The notes under the pieces are model-generated. The model was not told the origin of the DNA. It did not search any database and saw nothing but the letters and a program-made list of their open reading frames with translations. Below, in pieces: positions 35,001 to 43,661 of a stretch of 64,000 nt of DNA. Every line of letters begins with the position of its first letter. The first letter of the stretch is position 1. Source of the DNA: Chloroflexota bacterium (lineage in GTDB: Bacteria; Chloroflexota; Dehalococcoidia; Lucifugimonadales; UBA3495); contig JACZUF010000005.1 in assembly GCA_022573285.1 (NCBI GenBank), forward strand, positions 53,656 through 117,655, written 5' to 3'. A program made the position numbers and the translations under genes.

Positions 35001-35040
35001 TTGGCAGATTCTTCGCCGCTGCGGCTGGCTCAGAATGACA
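35001..35040 (+). repeat. Left flanking repeat of GIY-YIG gene 1
   Basis: A 40-bp sequence matching 35462-35501 with a single mismatch (34 bp identical at the 3' end), in direct orientation. It belongs to the ATTCTTCGCC...CTCAGAATGACA class of dispersed repeats. Confidence 0.75.
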
Positions 35041-35120
35041 TATGCGGGTGGTTTAGTTCGCAATAAAACTATCTTCCATGCCACCACGTCCTACACCATT
35101 ACTACTGTGCACCGCTTATG

Positions 35121-35444
35121 TCACCCTGAGTGAAACGAAGGGTCTGCCAAGCTTCGGTCTTCATACCAGCCTTCGGCCAAGTCCGCCCAGTACGGATTCG
35201 ACGATGCCACCAACGCCGCCTTCTTGCTTCTTAGCCATCCCTTGATTTGTTTTTCCCGGGTGATGGCTGACTCCACATTCGATGTTTCTTCGTAGTACAC
35301 CAACTTGGTCACGTTGTACTTCTGGGTAAACCCAGGTACTAGCTTGTGACGGTGTTCGTATGCCCTGCGATACAAGTCGTTGGTCATGCCTATGTATAAA
35401 GTTCCCTGATGACTAGACATGATGTACACGTAGTAATGGTTCAT
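35121..35444 (-). CDS. GIY-YIG nuclease-domain protein 1
   Basis: 107 residues, about the size of stand-alone GIY-YIG domain proteins. Motifs: YYVYIMSS and GTLYIGMTNDLYRRAYEHR near the N terminus with the family Tyr, Gly and Arg residues, and a Glu in SAITREKQIKGW. The family cleaves DNA by hydrolysis; the cellular role of the small stand-alone type is poorly known. It is bracketed by near-identical 40-bp direct repeats (35001-35040 and 35462-35501) and lies within the mutasome locus between the DUF6504-like gene and dnaE2. A related protein is encoded at 53956. Confidence 0.85.
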   Translation of the reverse strand: MNHYYVYIMSSHQGTLYIGMTNDLYRRAYEHRHKLVPGFTQKYNVTKLVYYEETSNVESAITREKQIKGWLRSKKAALVASSNPYWADLAEGWYEDRSLADPSFHSG

Positions 35445-35461
35445 TCCTTTGTCCTCCGAGT

Positions 35462-35501
35462 TTGGCGGATTCTTCGCCGCTGCGGCTGGCTCAGAATGAC
35501 A
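35462..35501 (+). repeat. Right flanking repeat of GIY-YIG gene 1
   Basis: The direct-repeat partner of 35001-35040, 39 of 40 positions identical. Confidence 0.75.
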
Positions 35502-35586
35502 GATAGCGTGGTCGGTTCAGAATGATAAGTCCAGTCGGCTCAGAATAACTGGTAGCTGACGGGACTTTGTTCATCGCTGAGCGCTG

Positions 35587-35973
35587 TTAGCTGACAGCTT
35601 TAGCGCCCCCTTTCTGCCAGTACCATTGGGCGTTTAGCTGGTCCCGGAAGATGGTTAGGCGCCGGTCGTCTTGGGTGGTTATTTGGTAGTAGCGGCGCGA
35701 TATGGGTCGTTCGCGCCACCATTCGTCGTCGACCTGCCACAGGTCATTGATGGCGGTGATTGTCAGGCTCCGGCCTTCTTGTGCCAGTCGGCGGGAACGG
35801 GCGGGCGGCAGGGTGATGGACCTGGGCCTCTCCGCGCCATCCTCAACAACCTCTATGGGGACCGGCAGGTTCAGGGAGCGAAACTGCAGACTCTGAGCCA
35901 CAGGGGTTATGGCACCAGGGGCTATGGATCGAAGGGGACCAGGGCCTGGCGTCTTTCTGGGATGCGCGACCAC
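35587..35973 (-). CDS. DUF6504-like protein of the mutasome locus
   Basis: 128 residues from GTG 35973; a later GTG at 35901 is possible and would avoid the 52-bp overlap with the upstream ImuB-like gene. The end reads WQVDDEWWRERPISRRYYQITT...LTIFRDQLNAQWYWQKGG, which matches the small DUF6504 domain often found as the C terminus of, or next to, ImuB-type proteins. Here it is a separate reading frame, so either the two are natural partners or a fusion was split by frameshift. Function in translesion synthesis is inferred from linkage. Confidence 0.75.
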   Translation of the reverse strand: MVAHPRKTPGPGPLRSIAPGAITPVAQSLQFRSLNLPVPIEVVEDGAERPRSITLPPARSRRLAQEGRSLTITAINDLWQVDDEWWRERPISRRYYQITTQDDRRLTIFRDQLNAQWYWQKGGAKAVS

Positions 35974-37121
35974 GGCTCTATCTCCTTCATCTGGTAGATG
36001 GGCGGTTTGCCGCCCATCACGGCTTCCAACTGACGCATCATCTCCTTCAGCTGCTCCCGTTTGCGGACGTCGGAGAAGAGGTTGGTCTGGATACCCGACT
36101 CGCCGGTGAACCCGGTCAGGGTGAGCTTCATGTCCTCCAGCGGTCCGGGCAGGGTCACACTGTCCAACCGGCTTTTCAGGGCGAACAGGGCCCGGTCTTT
36201 GCTGCCCAACGCCTCTTTGAATCCGAAACGTTTTACCCAGGGCGGCAACCGGTACACGTGACTTTCGATGGTGGCGGTGCGGACGTAGCGGCCGCCGATC
36301 TCCGGCCGGGCAAAGGCGCGGCCCAACAGCGTGCCCAGGGCCGTCAGAATTGGGCTCCAGGTACTGGTGGGCGAGGGGAAGGTCAGGGACTCTTCCACAG
36401 CCTGTTGCGGCCGGTGGGGAGTCAGTGGGCTGTTGTCCACTCCATTGGCCAGTTGCCAGGCCCGCCGGCCCTCGGTCCCCAACTGGGCCTGGACCGCGCC
36501 CACCGGCAATGCCGACAGTTGGCCCAGCGTGTGGATGCCAAAACGGTGCAGCCGGGTCTTATTGGCCCAGGACAGGGGCAGCAGGCCGATGGAAAGTCCA
36601 CTCAGAAAAGCCGCCAAACCCACTGAATCCCGGGGGACCTGGGTGGCGCGTCCGCCTTTGGTGGTCACCGCGGCGACGTAGGCCGGGAACTTGCCTGCGG
36701 CCACGCCGACCCGGGGATTGAACTCTTGGGGCGCCGCCTGGAGCAGCGACGCAACGACCCGCGCCTCTCCCCCGTACATAAGCTCCAAACCTTCCAGGCC
36801 CACATAGGCGCAACCAAGCCCGTCCCTTTCCACCATTGGGCTCCGCAGTTCCAGGGCCCGGACCAGCTTGTCGAAGGTCCCGTTGTAGTAGGGCGCGTCG
36901 GCCTGGAGCAGGGACGCGTCTTTGCACCGGGCCATGGCCTCGGTAAGGGGCATGCCGGCGCTGACACCCCGGGCCTCAGGCGAACTGTCCAGCACCAGGT
37001 CTTTGGAGCCGTAACTCTCGGTGATTATCACGGGCTTTCCCCGCAATTGGGGATAGCGGCGCACCTCGGCTTTAACCGGGAGGTGGGTGACTAGCATGCA
37101 GGCTATGGAGCGGTCGGTCAT
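35922..37121 (-). CDS. imuB: ImuB-like Y-family polymerase homologue lacking catalytic acids
   Basis: 399 residues with Y-family layout: palm/finger part, helix-hairpin-helix thumb (LSWANKTRLHRFGIHTLGQLSALP) and little finger. The positions that hold the catalytic Asp (DxDxFYA) and the Asp-Glu pair (SxDEA) read CMLVTHLPVKAEV and AYVGLEGLELMY, so the metal-binding acids are missing. That is the mark of ImuB, which works as a scaffold for DnaE2 and the sliding clamp and does not polymerise. Behind a TATAAT promoter overlapped by a LexA-type operator. No ImuA gene is seen next to it. Confidence 0.82.
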   Translation of the reverse strand: MTDRSIACMLVTHLPVKAEVRRYPQLRGKPVIITESYGSKDLVLDSSPEARGVSAGMPLTEAMARCKDASLLQADAPYYNGTFDKLVRALELRSPMVERDGLGCAYVGLEGLELMYGGEARVVASLLQAAPQEFNPRVGVAAGKFPAYVAAVTTKGGRATQVPRDSVGLAAFLSGLSIGLLPLSWANKTRLHRFGIHTLGQLSALPVGAVQAQLGTEGRRAWQLANGVDNSPLTPHRPQQAVEESLTFPSPTSTWSPILTALGTLLGRAFARPEIGGRYVRTATIESHVYRLPPWVKRFGFKEALGSKDRALFALKSRLDSVTLPGPLEDMKLTLTGFTGESGIQTNLFSDVRKREQLKEMMRQLEAVMGGKPPIYQMKEIEPWSRIPERRQALVPFDP

Positions 37122-37204
37122 TAGCTTTCAGTTTTTGGAGCTGAGTTCTGATTTTAAGGCCGGTTATGGCCCTTATCTGAGGCTATTCCCCTGGTGGGCC
37201 ACGG

Positions 37205-37234
37205 ATTATATAGAACGTTTGTGCGGCATAACAA
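37205..37234 (-). promoter_or_regulatory. Promoter of the ImuB-like gene
   Basis: On the minus strand, TTGTTA (37229-37234), 18-nt spacer, TATAAT (37205-37210), about 84 bp before the ATG. The spacer is filled by the operator-like element at 37212-37225. Confidence 0.6.
37212..37225 (-). promoter_or_regulatory. Candidate LexA-type SOS operator
   Basis: CGCACAAACGTTCT on the minus strand matches the Gram-positive LexA consensus CGAACRNRYGTTYC at 12 of 14 positions and lies between -35 and -10. A second, perfectly symmetrical site of the same type lies at 53553-53566. Confidence 0.55.
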
Positions 37235-37250
37235 CAACCGCGGGTCACTA

Positions 37251-37282
37251 TCTTTAAACTTTGATTAAATAAAGTTTAAAGA
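37251..37282. promoter_or_regulatory. Perfect 12-bp-arm palindrome
   Basis: TCTTTAAACTTT, 8-nt AT-rich loop, AAAGTTTAAAGA. Could be an operator for either divergent gene; it is too A/T-rich and lacks the T-tail for a strong terminator. Confidence 0.5.
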
Positions 37283-37459
37283 CGTGGCTATCAGGGACCA
37301 ATTCCGGTCAGCAGGACGCCCAAATTTCCTTGAACTTATGTCCATCCCCTCTATAATTCTTAATGGCAGACGCCTCTAACTCTCTTTAATAACGTTTACG
37401 GTGGTGTTCGCGGCGAACTGCGTCTAACCCGGCATGGTATCTGCTGCTGAGGAACGGCC

Positions 37460-39082
37460 ATGAAGCGATTGACGTTACTGATGCTCCTGAGCGCGGGCCT
37501 TTTGATCCTTGCGGCCTGCGGCGGGGAGGACCAGACTCAACAACCGCCAACTCCCACCGTCACTGTGGCGGCCGTTCCCACGGCCACGGCGGCGCCGGAA
37601 CCCACTGACACGCCGGCGCCGGCGCCGACGTCAACCGAAACGCCAGGGCCGACCCGTGTGCTGGAACCGACGGCAACGCCGAGACCCACGCCTCAACCGA
37701 CGGCGACACCGGCCCCAGAACCTACCGCCACGCCGCAACCGACGGCGACGCCCGAACCCACTGCCACGCCGCAACCGACGGCAACGCCCGAACCCACTGC
37801 CACGCCGCAACCGACGGCGACGCCCGCGCCCACTGCCACGCCGCAGCCGACAGCGACGCCCGAGCCCACTGCCACGCCGCAGCCCACACCGACCCCTACG
37901 CCGGTCCCGGTGTACGCCTTCGTGACCGGGTCGGCTTCGACCAAGCTGGCCGCCAGCGACTCGGCGCTGGGCAAGAAATTCGGGACCTACGTGGCGATCG
38001 ACGGCGAAACAATCATCGCCGGCGTCCCTGCCGACTTTTCCAATGGCACGGACGCCGGGGCCGCCGTGGTATTCACCCGCGCCGACGGGGTATGGACGGA
38101 ACAGGCCAAATTGGTGGGTGACGACACCGGACCAGGGGACTTGCTCGGCCAGGTGGTGGGCCTGAGCGGCGACACTGCAGTCCTCGGAGCGGTCGGGGAT
38201 ACGCCCGTGGGCACCGATTCCGGGTCGGCCTACGTGTTTGTGCGCAGCGAAGGCGTCTGGACCCAACAGGCCAAGCTCACCGCCGGCGACGCCGGGCCGG
38301 GAGACCAATTTGGCTGGTCGGCCGCCATCAGCGGCGACACAGTGATAATAGGCGCACCCACTGATACTCCCACAGGCACCAATTCCGGCGCAGCCTACGT
38401 GTTCATCCGGACCGGCAGCGTCTGGACCGAGCAGGCCAAACTCACCGCCAGCGACGGCGCCATGTCCGACAACTTCGGCTGGTCCGTTTACATCGATGGC
38501 GACACGGCGGCGGTGGGGGCATTAGGCGAATCCTTCAACGGCTCTAATTCCGGCGCAGCCTATGTGTTCACCCGCACCGGCGGCGTCTGGACCGAGCAGG
38601 CCAAGCTGACCGCCAGCGACGGCACCACGGGCGATAACTTTGGGCGTTCGGTGGCCCTTTCCGGGGACACGCTGGCCGTTGGGGCGCCCGGCGACTCAGA
38701 TAAGGGCGCCGATACCGGAGCAGCATACGTTTTCGTCCGCACTGATGGTGTTTGGGCCGAGCAGGCTAAGCTCACTGCCAGCGACGGCGCCACGACCGAC
38801 AACTTCGGCTGGTCCGTGTCCGTCAGCGGCGACACCGTGGCCGCCGGGGCTTTCGGCGACATAGCCAAAGGGATCGACGCCGGGTCCGTATACATCTACA
38901 ACCGGAGCGGGACGTCGTGGGCCGAGCAGGCCAACCTGACCGCAACCGGCGCGGCTATCGAGCATAAACTGGGCATCTCAGTGTCCCTCAGCGGGAACGA
39001 TCTGGTGGCGGGAGCGCCCGGCGACTTCCAAAAGGGCACCGCCACGGGGGCAGCCCATGTCTTCACCGCCCAGATTCAATAG
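37460..39082 (+). CDS. FG-GAP repeat lipoprotein with Pro-Thr linker
   Basis: 540 residues. Lipobox LLILAAC (Cys20), then about 120 residues of PTATP/EPTATPQ repeats as a surface spacer. The remaining about 380 residues contain seven repeats of about 50 residues of the form FG-x-SV-x-(I/L)SGDT-x-AVGA-x-GD...GAAYVF-x-R-x-GVWTEQAKLTA. This is a seven-bladed FG-GAP/integrin-alpha-like propeller. Such proteins bind ligands or other cell-surface parts; no enzyme motif is present. A strong terminator follows at 39121. Blades 3-6 are very alike, which suggests recent internal duplication. Confidence 0.9.
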   Translation: MKRLTLLMLLSAGLLILAACGGEDQTQQPPTPTVTVAAVPTATAAPEPTDTPAPAPTSTETPGPTRVLEPTATPRPTPQPTATPAPEPTATPQPTATPEPTATPQPTATPEPTATPQPTATPAPTATPQPTATPEPTATPQPTPTPTPVPVYAFVTGSASTKLAASDSALGKKFGTYVAIDGETIIAGVPADFSNGTDAGAAVVFTRADGVWTEQAKLVGDDTGPGDLLGQVVGLSGDTAVLGAVGDTPVGTDSGSAYVFVRSEGVWTQQAKLTAGDAGPGDQFGWSAAISGDTVIIGAPTDTPTGTNSGAAYVFIRTGSVWTEQAKLTASDGAMSDNFGWSVYIDGDTAAVGALGESFNGSNSGAAYVFTRTGGVWTEQAKLTASDGTTGDNFGRSVALSGDTLAVGAPGDSDKGADTGAAYVFVRTDGVWAEQAKLTASDGATTDNFGWSVSVSGDTVAAGAFGDIAKGIDAGSVYIYNRSGTSWAEQANLTATGAAIEHKLGISVSLSGNDLVAGAPGDFQKGTATGAAHVFTAQIQ

Positions 39083-39120
39083 CCGGCCCAGTCAGGCAAG
39101 CTGCCTTTCGCAGGCCACAT

Positions 39121-39160
39121 GAGGGCCGTACGTTCACGGCCCTCATTCTTGTTCCGTTTT
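39121..39160 (+). terminator. Rho-independent terminator after the FG-GAP lipoprotein
   Basis: A perfect 9-bp stem GAGGGCCGT/ACGGCCCTC with a 6-nt loop, then a T-rich tail. Confidence 0.8.
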
Positions 39161-39314
39161 CATGTTCAGTCTTCATGTATCGGGACGGGAAATCTGAAAC
39201 TCCGAATTTGAAAGCAAGAACCGGATAGAACAGCCCAGGCTATTGGGGTATTCTGATGACGTCGGCGAGACCTGAATCACTACGCGGTAAGAGAATTGCC
39301 GGCCGGGGAACAAC

Positions 39315-39761
39315 ATGGAGAAATGGCCCACAGACCTATCCCCTGAAGCGTTGGCTCAATGGGTCGGCCGGCACTTCGGCGGCACCCTCATGGAACACTT
39401 GGGCATGCAGGTCATCGAGGTGAGTAGAGAGCGGGCGGTCGTCGAGTTGCCGGTCCGTCCGGGCCTCACGACACCGTCGGGTCACGTCCACGCCGGGAGC
39501 ATGGTCTCCCTGGCCGACACCGCGGCCACTTTCGCGGCGATGGCAACGTCAGAGCGAGTATCAACGTTGGACGAGATGCCGGTGGCGGTGAGCATCTCCT
39601 CCCAGATCGTGGCCAACGTCAAAGAGGGCACGCTACGGGCCGAAAGCACGGTGGCCCATCCGGGCCGCACTCTGGTGACGGTGACGACTCGAATCACCGC
39701 CGACGGTGGCAAGCTGCTGGCCCTGGTCAATTCAAGTCACTTCATCCGGCCTTCGGATTAA
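39315..39761 (+). CDS. PaaI-type hotdog-fold thioesterase
   Basis: 148 residues. The hotdog pattern is clear: VVELPVRPGLTTPSGHVHAGSMVSLADTAATFAAM, with the HAG turn and catalytic Asp of the PaaI type, then VAVSISSQIVANVKEGTLRAESTVAHPGRTLVTV. It would hydrolyse acyl-CoA thioesters, perhaps aryl-CoA. It precedes ada by 30 bp on the same strand, but the two need not act together. Confidence 0.88.
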   Translation: MEKWPTDLSPEALAQWVGRHFGGTLMEHLGMQVIEVSRERAVVELPVRPGLTTPSGHVHAGSMVSLADTAATFAAMATSERVSTLDEMPVAVSISSQIVANVKEGTLRAESTVAHPGRTLVTVTTRITADGGKLLALVNSSHFIRPSD

Positions 39762-39791
39762 GCTCAAACGCAAAAGGGACAGGGCGCGTTC

Positions 39792-40877
39792 ATGGTTACT
39801 ACCACCGATGAAAACACCGGCTTAGACGGCGGCAAGATGTGGGAGGCGGTCCAGACCCGGGACTCCAGGGCCGACGGGCATTTCGTGTACGCGGTCCGCT
39901 CCACCGGCATCTATTGCCGGCCCACCTGCCCCAGCCGCCGTCCCTCGCCCCACCGCGTCGCTTTCTTCCCCCGGGCCGTCGATGCAGAGGCCGCAGGTTT
40001 CAGGGCCTGTAAACGCTGCCTGCCGGACCAGGACTCTCCCGGCACCGGTCTGGTCCGCCGGGTCTGCGAATATATCCAAGACCGCCCGGAACAATTGGAC
40101 CGATCAGGCTCGGTGCCCACCCTTGCCGAATTGGGCCGGGCAGTTGGAAGCAGCCCATCACACCTGCAGCGGGTGTTCAAAGAAGCCACCGGGGTCACGC
40201 CACGCCAGTATGCGTCGGCCTGGCGTCTGGACCGGTTCAAGGCGATGATCAAAAACGGCCAGGACATCTCAACAGCGCTCTACGAGGCGGGGTTCGGTTC
40301 GACCAGCAGGCTGTACGAGACTTCGACGGAGCAGATGGGGATGAGCCCGGGCGCTTACAGAAAGGGGGGAATTGGCGTGAATATCTATCACACGGTGGTG
40401 GCATGCCCCATGGGGCGGCTTTTGGTGGCGGCCACCGATAAGGGTGTTTGCTCGGTGAAACTGGGCAACTCCGACCCGGCGCTGGAGGAGAACCTCATGG
40501 CCGAGTTTCCGTCGGCCAATCACCAACAAGACGGGGGGCATCTGGCGATCTGGGCCGCAGAGATATTGTCGTACCTGGACGGGGAAAAGACCGGCCTGGA
40601 CCTGCCCCTGGACATCCAAGCGACGGCCTTCCAGCAGCAGGTGTGGCGGATGCTCCGGACGATCCCCTACGGCGAGACCCGCACCTACCAGCAGGTGGCC
40701 CAGGCGCTGGGAAAGGACGGGTCTTCCCGAGCGGTCGGCACGGCCTGCGGGGCCAATCCGGTGGCATTGGTCATACCCTGCCACCGGGTGTTGCGAAAGG
40801 ACGGCGGCCTGGGCGGCTACAGCTGGGGGCTGGAGCGGAAGAAGTCGTTGTTGGACATGGAACAGGCCGCGGATTAA
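39792..40877 (+). CDS. ada: Ada bifunctional DNA methyl-damage sensor and repair protein
   Basis: 361 residues with all Ada parts. The N-terminal zinc/methylphosphotriester domain has Cys42, Cys46, Cys73 and Cys76 (YCRPTCPSR, ACKRC). An AraC-type HTH follows (LAELGRAVGSSPSHLQRVFKEATGVTPRQY). The C-terminal methyltransferase domain has FQQQVWRMLRTIPYGETRTYQQVA and the active site VIPCHRVL (Cys330). It removes methyl groups from DNA and, once methylated, activates transcription. No alkB or other target is adjacent. Confidence 0.95.
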   Translation: MVTTTDENTGLDGGKMWEAVQTRDSRADGHFVYAVRSTGIYCRPTCPSRRPSPHRVAFFPRAVDAEAAGFRACKRCLPDQDSPGTGLVRRVCEYIQDRPEQLDRSGSVPTLAELGRAVGSSPSHLQRVFKEATGVTPRQYASAWRLDRFKAMIKNGQDISTALYEAGFGSTSRLYETSTEQMGMSPGAYRKGGIGVNIYHTVVACPMGRLLVAATDKGVCSVKLGNSDPALEENLMAEFPSANHQQDGGHLAIWAAEILSYLDGEKTGLDLPLDIQATAFQQQVWRMLRTIPYGETRTYQQVAQALGKDGSSRAVGTACGANPVALVIPCHRVLRKDGGLGGYSWGLERKKSLLDMEQAAD

Positions 40878-40970
40878 CCGGGCCGGAGAGCCTTCCGCGG
40901 GGATTCGACGTATAATTGACTGAGTCCGGCTTACGCTGGCGCTTAATTTCAACCCGGAAGCCCGGTAGAT

Positions 40971-42335
40971 TTGCCAAGCTCCATGCTCCAATCGTTCTAT
41001 TCACTGATAACGGCTCGGATAACGGCCCGGACAACGCTCCGGCGGGCCGTTTTTCTGCCCCTGGCTGGGGCCTTTATTGTTGCCTTATCCACGGTCTCCA
41101 GCCTGTCTGCGGCCGGCGGGGGCATCGAGGTTGTAGCGACCGGTGCAGAGGTGGATTTCCCCGGCAACGTGGACATGTCGCTTACTGCCCAGGGAGACGC
41201 CGACATCGTGGAGGTTCGGCTCTTCTACCGGATCGTTGGCAGCCGGATATGGGCCTATGCCTACCCGGACTTTGAACCCTCCAACCGGATCACCGCCCGC
41301 CTGAACCTCACGGGGGAGGTATCCGGCTACCTGCCGCCGGGCGCCGAGGTTGAGTATTACTACGAGATCACGGACTCCGAGGGCAACATGTTGCGCACCG
41401 AACCCTCCGTGGTGGAGTACTCAGACACCCGGTTCGACTGGGAGGAGATCGAGATCGGACCGCTCACCCTGCATTATTACGACCAGCCGGACTCCAGGGT
41501 TAGGGCGGTGACCCGGAGTTTGGAATTCGACTTGGAGCGTCTGCAAAAACTTTTACACCTTGAGCCGGCCGGCAAGATCAAGGGAATAATCTACAGCAGG
41601 CGTTCGGACACCCTGGCCGCCTTCCCCCGACAGAGCCGCACTACCACCGAACAACAGACCTTCCAAGGATTCGCCTTCCAAGAGCTGAGTCTCTTTCTCG
41701 GTCTGGGGATGAACCGGGGACTGATTGTCCATGAAGCTGCCCATCTGTTGTTCGGCCAGGCGATGGGCGACGGCGCCCTATCGACGCCGGCGTGGTTGGA
41801 CGAGGGATTCGCCAGCTACATGGACCCCTCATCGAGGGTTTACAGCGGGAATACCCTTAGCTCCCGGACGAACCCGCTTAGGACCATGAACAGCGTGACC
41901 GGCACGCCCCACGCCATCGGCGCTTTTTATCAAAAGTCACTGAGCGTCGTGGCGTTCTTGATCAATGAATTCGGCGAGCCCGATTTCCAGCAGTTCATAG
42001 CCCAACTGAGAAGGGGCGAAACCGTGGACGCTTCGCTGACGAACGTGTACGGATTCAACGTCGATGGACTGGACGCCCGTTGGGCGGGAGAGGCCCCCGG
42101 CGCACCGGCCCCGGCCCCATCGGCCCCAGGCTCCGGAAACCCGTCTCTCATCCTGTTCTTTAATAGCTGGCTCCTGGGCGGTCTGATGCTATTGGTTTTG
42201 GCGGCGGTGTCCATCCAGTTCGTGGCGTCCAAACTCCGGCCGGCCCGCAACCCAGAGGAAGGCCTGCAGCCGTGGGAGGATCCGGACCTGTGGGATGACG
42301 ACCAAGATGATGGCGAAGGGCCCTACGAACGCTAG
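40971..42335 (+). CDS. Membrane-anchored peptidase MA-like metalloprotease
   Basis: 454 residues (TTG 40971 or ATG 40983). Signal/anchor helix about 25-48, then a beta domain (about 50-150). The gluzincin domain follows, with HEAAH (His254, Glu255, His258) and the downstream WLDEGFASYM (third ligand Glu278). A Pro/Ala linker and a C-terminal transmembrane helix (about 400-422) end in an acidic tail. The catalytic domain would be outside the membrane. Peptidase MA-type proteins of this layout occur widely in Chloroflexota; substrate unknown. Confidence 0.85.
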   Translation: MPSSMLQSFYSLITARITARTTLRRAVFLPLAGAFIVALSTVSSLSAAGGGIEVVATGAEVDFPGNVDMSLTAQGDADIVEVRLFYRIVGSRIWAYAYPDFEPSNRITARLNLTGEVSGYLPPGAEVEYYYEITDSEGNMLRTEPSVVEYSDTRFDWEEIEIGPLTLHYYDQPDSRVRAVTRSLEFDLERLQKLLHLEPAGKIKGIIYSRRSDTLAAFPRQSRTTTEQQTFQGFAFQELSLFLGLGMNRGLIVHEAAHLLFGQAMGDGALSTPAWLDEGFASYMDPSSRVYSGNTLSSRTNPLRTMNSVTGTPHAIGAFYQKSLSVVAFLINEFGEPDFQQFIAQLRRGETVDASLTNVYGFNVDGLDARWAGEAPGAPAPAPSAPGSGNPSLILFFNSWLLGGLMLLVLAAVSIQFVASKLRPARNPEEGLQPWEDPDLWDDDQDDGEGPYER

Positions 42336-42465
42336 GCTTAGCAGCCTTCCCGCCGGCAGCGAACCTTCACCCGGCTCCCACTTTCTGGTATGCTCAGACC
42401 TCTTCCACGATTAGGCGTGGACCCATATGAGAACCGGCATTCCAAAGCCCCAGCCCTGAGGTGCC

Positions 42466-43617
42466 ATGTTCGAGCGGGTCGCCATAGTCGGAGTTGGCTA
42501 CACAGCCTTCCGCTCCGTTTCGCCCGAGGTCTCCTTCCGGGAGCTGATCTTCGAGGCCGCCGTCAAGGCCTATAACGACGCCGGCATCAGCCCCAACGAC
42601 GTCAGCACCTTCGTCTCCATCACCGAGGACTACATCGAAGGCACGGCCATCGCCGACGAGTACGTTCCGGACCAACTGGGCGCGGTGCTCAAGCCGGTCC
42701 AAACCGTCACCGCCGACGGCATCACCGGTATCGCTTCTCTGGTGATGCAGCTTCAGACCGGGCAGCTTGACCTGGCGGTGATCGAAGGACACAGCAAGGC
42801 GTCCAACATCGACTATCCGGCCCACATCGAAGCCTTCGCACTGGACCCCCTCTACGCCCGGCCCCTGGCTTTCCATCCACATTACGTCGCCGGGCTGGAG
42901 ATGCGGGCCTTCCTTGACGAGACCGGCAACACCGAGCGTCAGGCCGCCATGGTGGCCGCGTTAAACCGCCACAACGCCCTCTCCAACCCGCTGGCCGCCT
43001 ATCCGGCAGACCTGACCGCGGACGACATCCTAGACTCGCGGCCCGAGGCCGAACCGTTAAAACGCGGCGATATCGCCAACCTGGCCGACGGCGCGATCGT
43101 GTTTGTGCTGGCCAGGGAGTCCCTGCTGTCACGCATCGGTGGGGAGCCGGTGTTCATCAACGGCATCGGATGGAGCCAGGACACCCCCAACATCGAAGAG
43201 CGGGAACTGCACCGGGCCAGATACACCGAACAGGCGGCGGAGCGGGCCTACCGGATGGCGGGCATCGGCAGCCCGGTGACGGAGATCGACTTCGCCGAGG
43301 TCGACGACACCTTCTCCTACAAAGAACTGCAGCACCTGGAGGCCCTTGGGCTGGCCGGTCCCGGCGAGTCGGGCAGGCTGCTGCAAGAGGGACTTTTCTC
43401 GCCCACCGGAGACCTGCCGGTGAACGTATCCGGCGGCAACCTGGGCTGTGGCCACACCTACGACATGTCAGGACTGCGCAGCGTGTTGGAAGTGGTGTTG
43501 CAACTGCGGGGCCAGGCCGGAGAACGGCAGCTTTCGGACGTCAAAGTCGGGCTGGCACAATCGTGGCGCGGCATCCCCACGGCAACGGGCGGGGTCGCCG
43601 TCCTAGGGACCGAGTAA
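42466..43617 (+). CDS. Thiolase-like protein A without nucleophilic Cys
   Basis: 383 residues of the SCP2-thiolase-like family: VAIVGVGYTAFRS at the start, VDDTFSYKELQHLEALGL and NLGCGHTYDMSGLRSVLEVVLQLRGQ at the end. The position of the acyl-accepting Cys (normally in A-C-A-S-G) reads TVTADGITG, so the nucleophile is lost, and the usual catalytic H in E-x-H-D is Asp. Proteins like this paired with DUF35 partners include the steroid side-chain retro-aldolase Ltp2, which uses no such Cys. First gene of a run with a second thiolase-like protein and two DUF35 proteins. Confidence 0.82.
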   Translation: MFERVAIVGVGYTAFRSVSPEVSFRELIFEAAVKAYNDAGISPNDVSTFVSITEDYIEGTAIADEYVPDQLGAVLKPVQTVTADGITGIASLVMQLQTGQLDLAVIEGHSKASNIDYPAHIEAFALDPLYARPLAFHPHYVAGLEMRAFLDETGNTERQAAMVAALNRHNALSNPLAAYPADLTADDILDSRPEAEPLKRGDIANLADGAIVFVLARESLLSRIGGEPVFINGIGWSQDTPNIEERELHRARYTEQAAERAYRMAGIGSPVTEIDFAEVDDTFSYKELQHLEALGLAGPGESGRLLQEGLFSPTGDLPVNVSGGNLGCGHTYDMSGLRSVLEVVLQLRGQAGERQLSDVKVGLAQSWRGIPTATGGVAVLGTE

Positions 43618-43661
43618 AAATGTCGAATTCTTTAATTTTCCAAGTGGGCGGCCAGAGATAG

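Larger units (their letters stand above)
37122..37459. other. Regulatory region between the mutasome locus and the FG-GAP lipoprotein
   Basis: 338 bp without a gene. It contains the mutasome promoter and operator (37205-37234) and a perfect AT-rich palindrome (37251-37282). Confidence 0.6.

Noticed and set aside
37540..37910. CCGCAACCGACGGC-type tandem repeats
   Set aside because: They encode the Pro-Thr linker of the FG-GAP lipoprotein and are explained by the protein.
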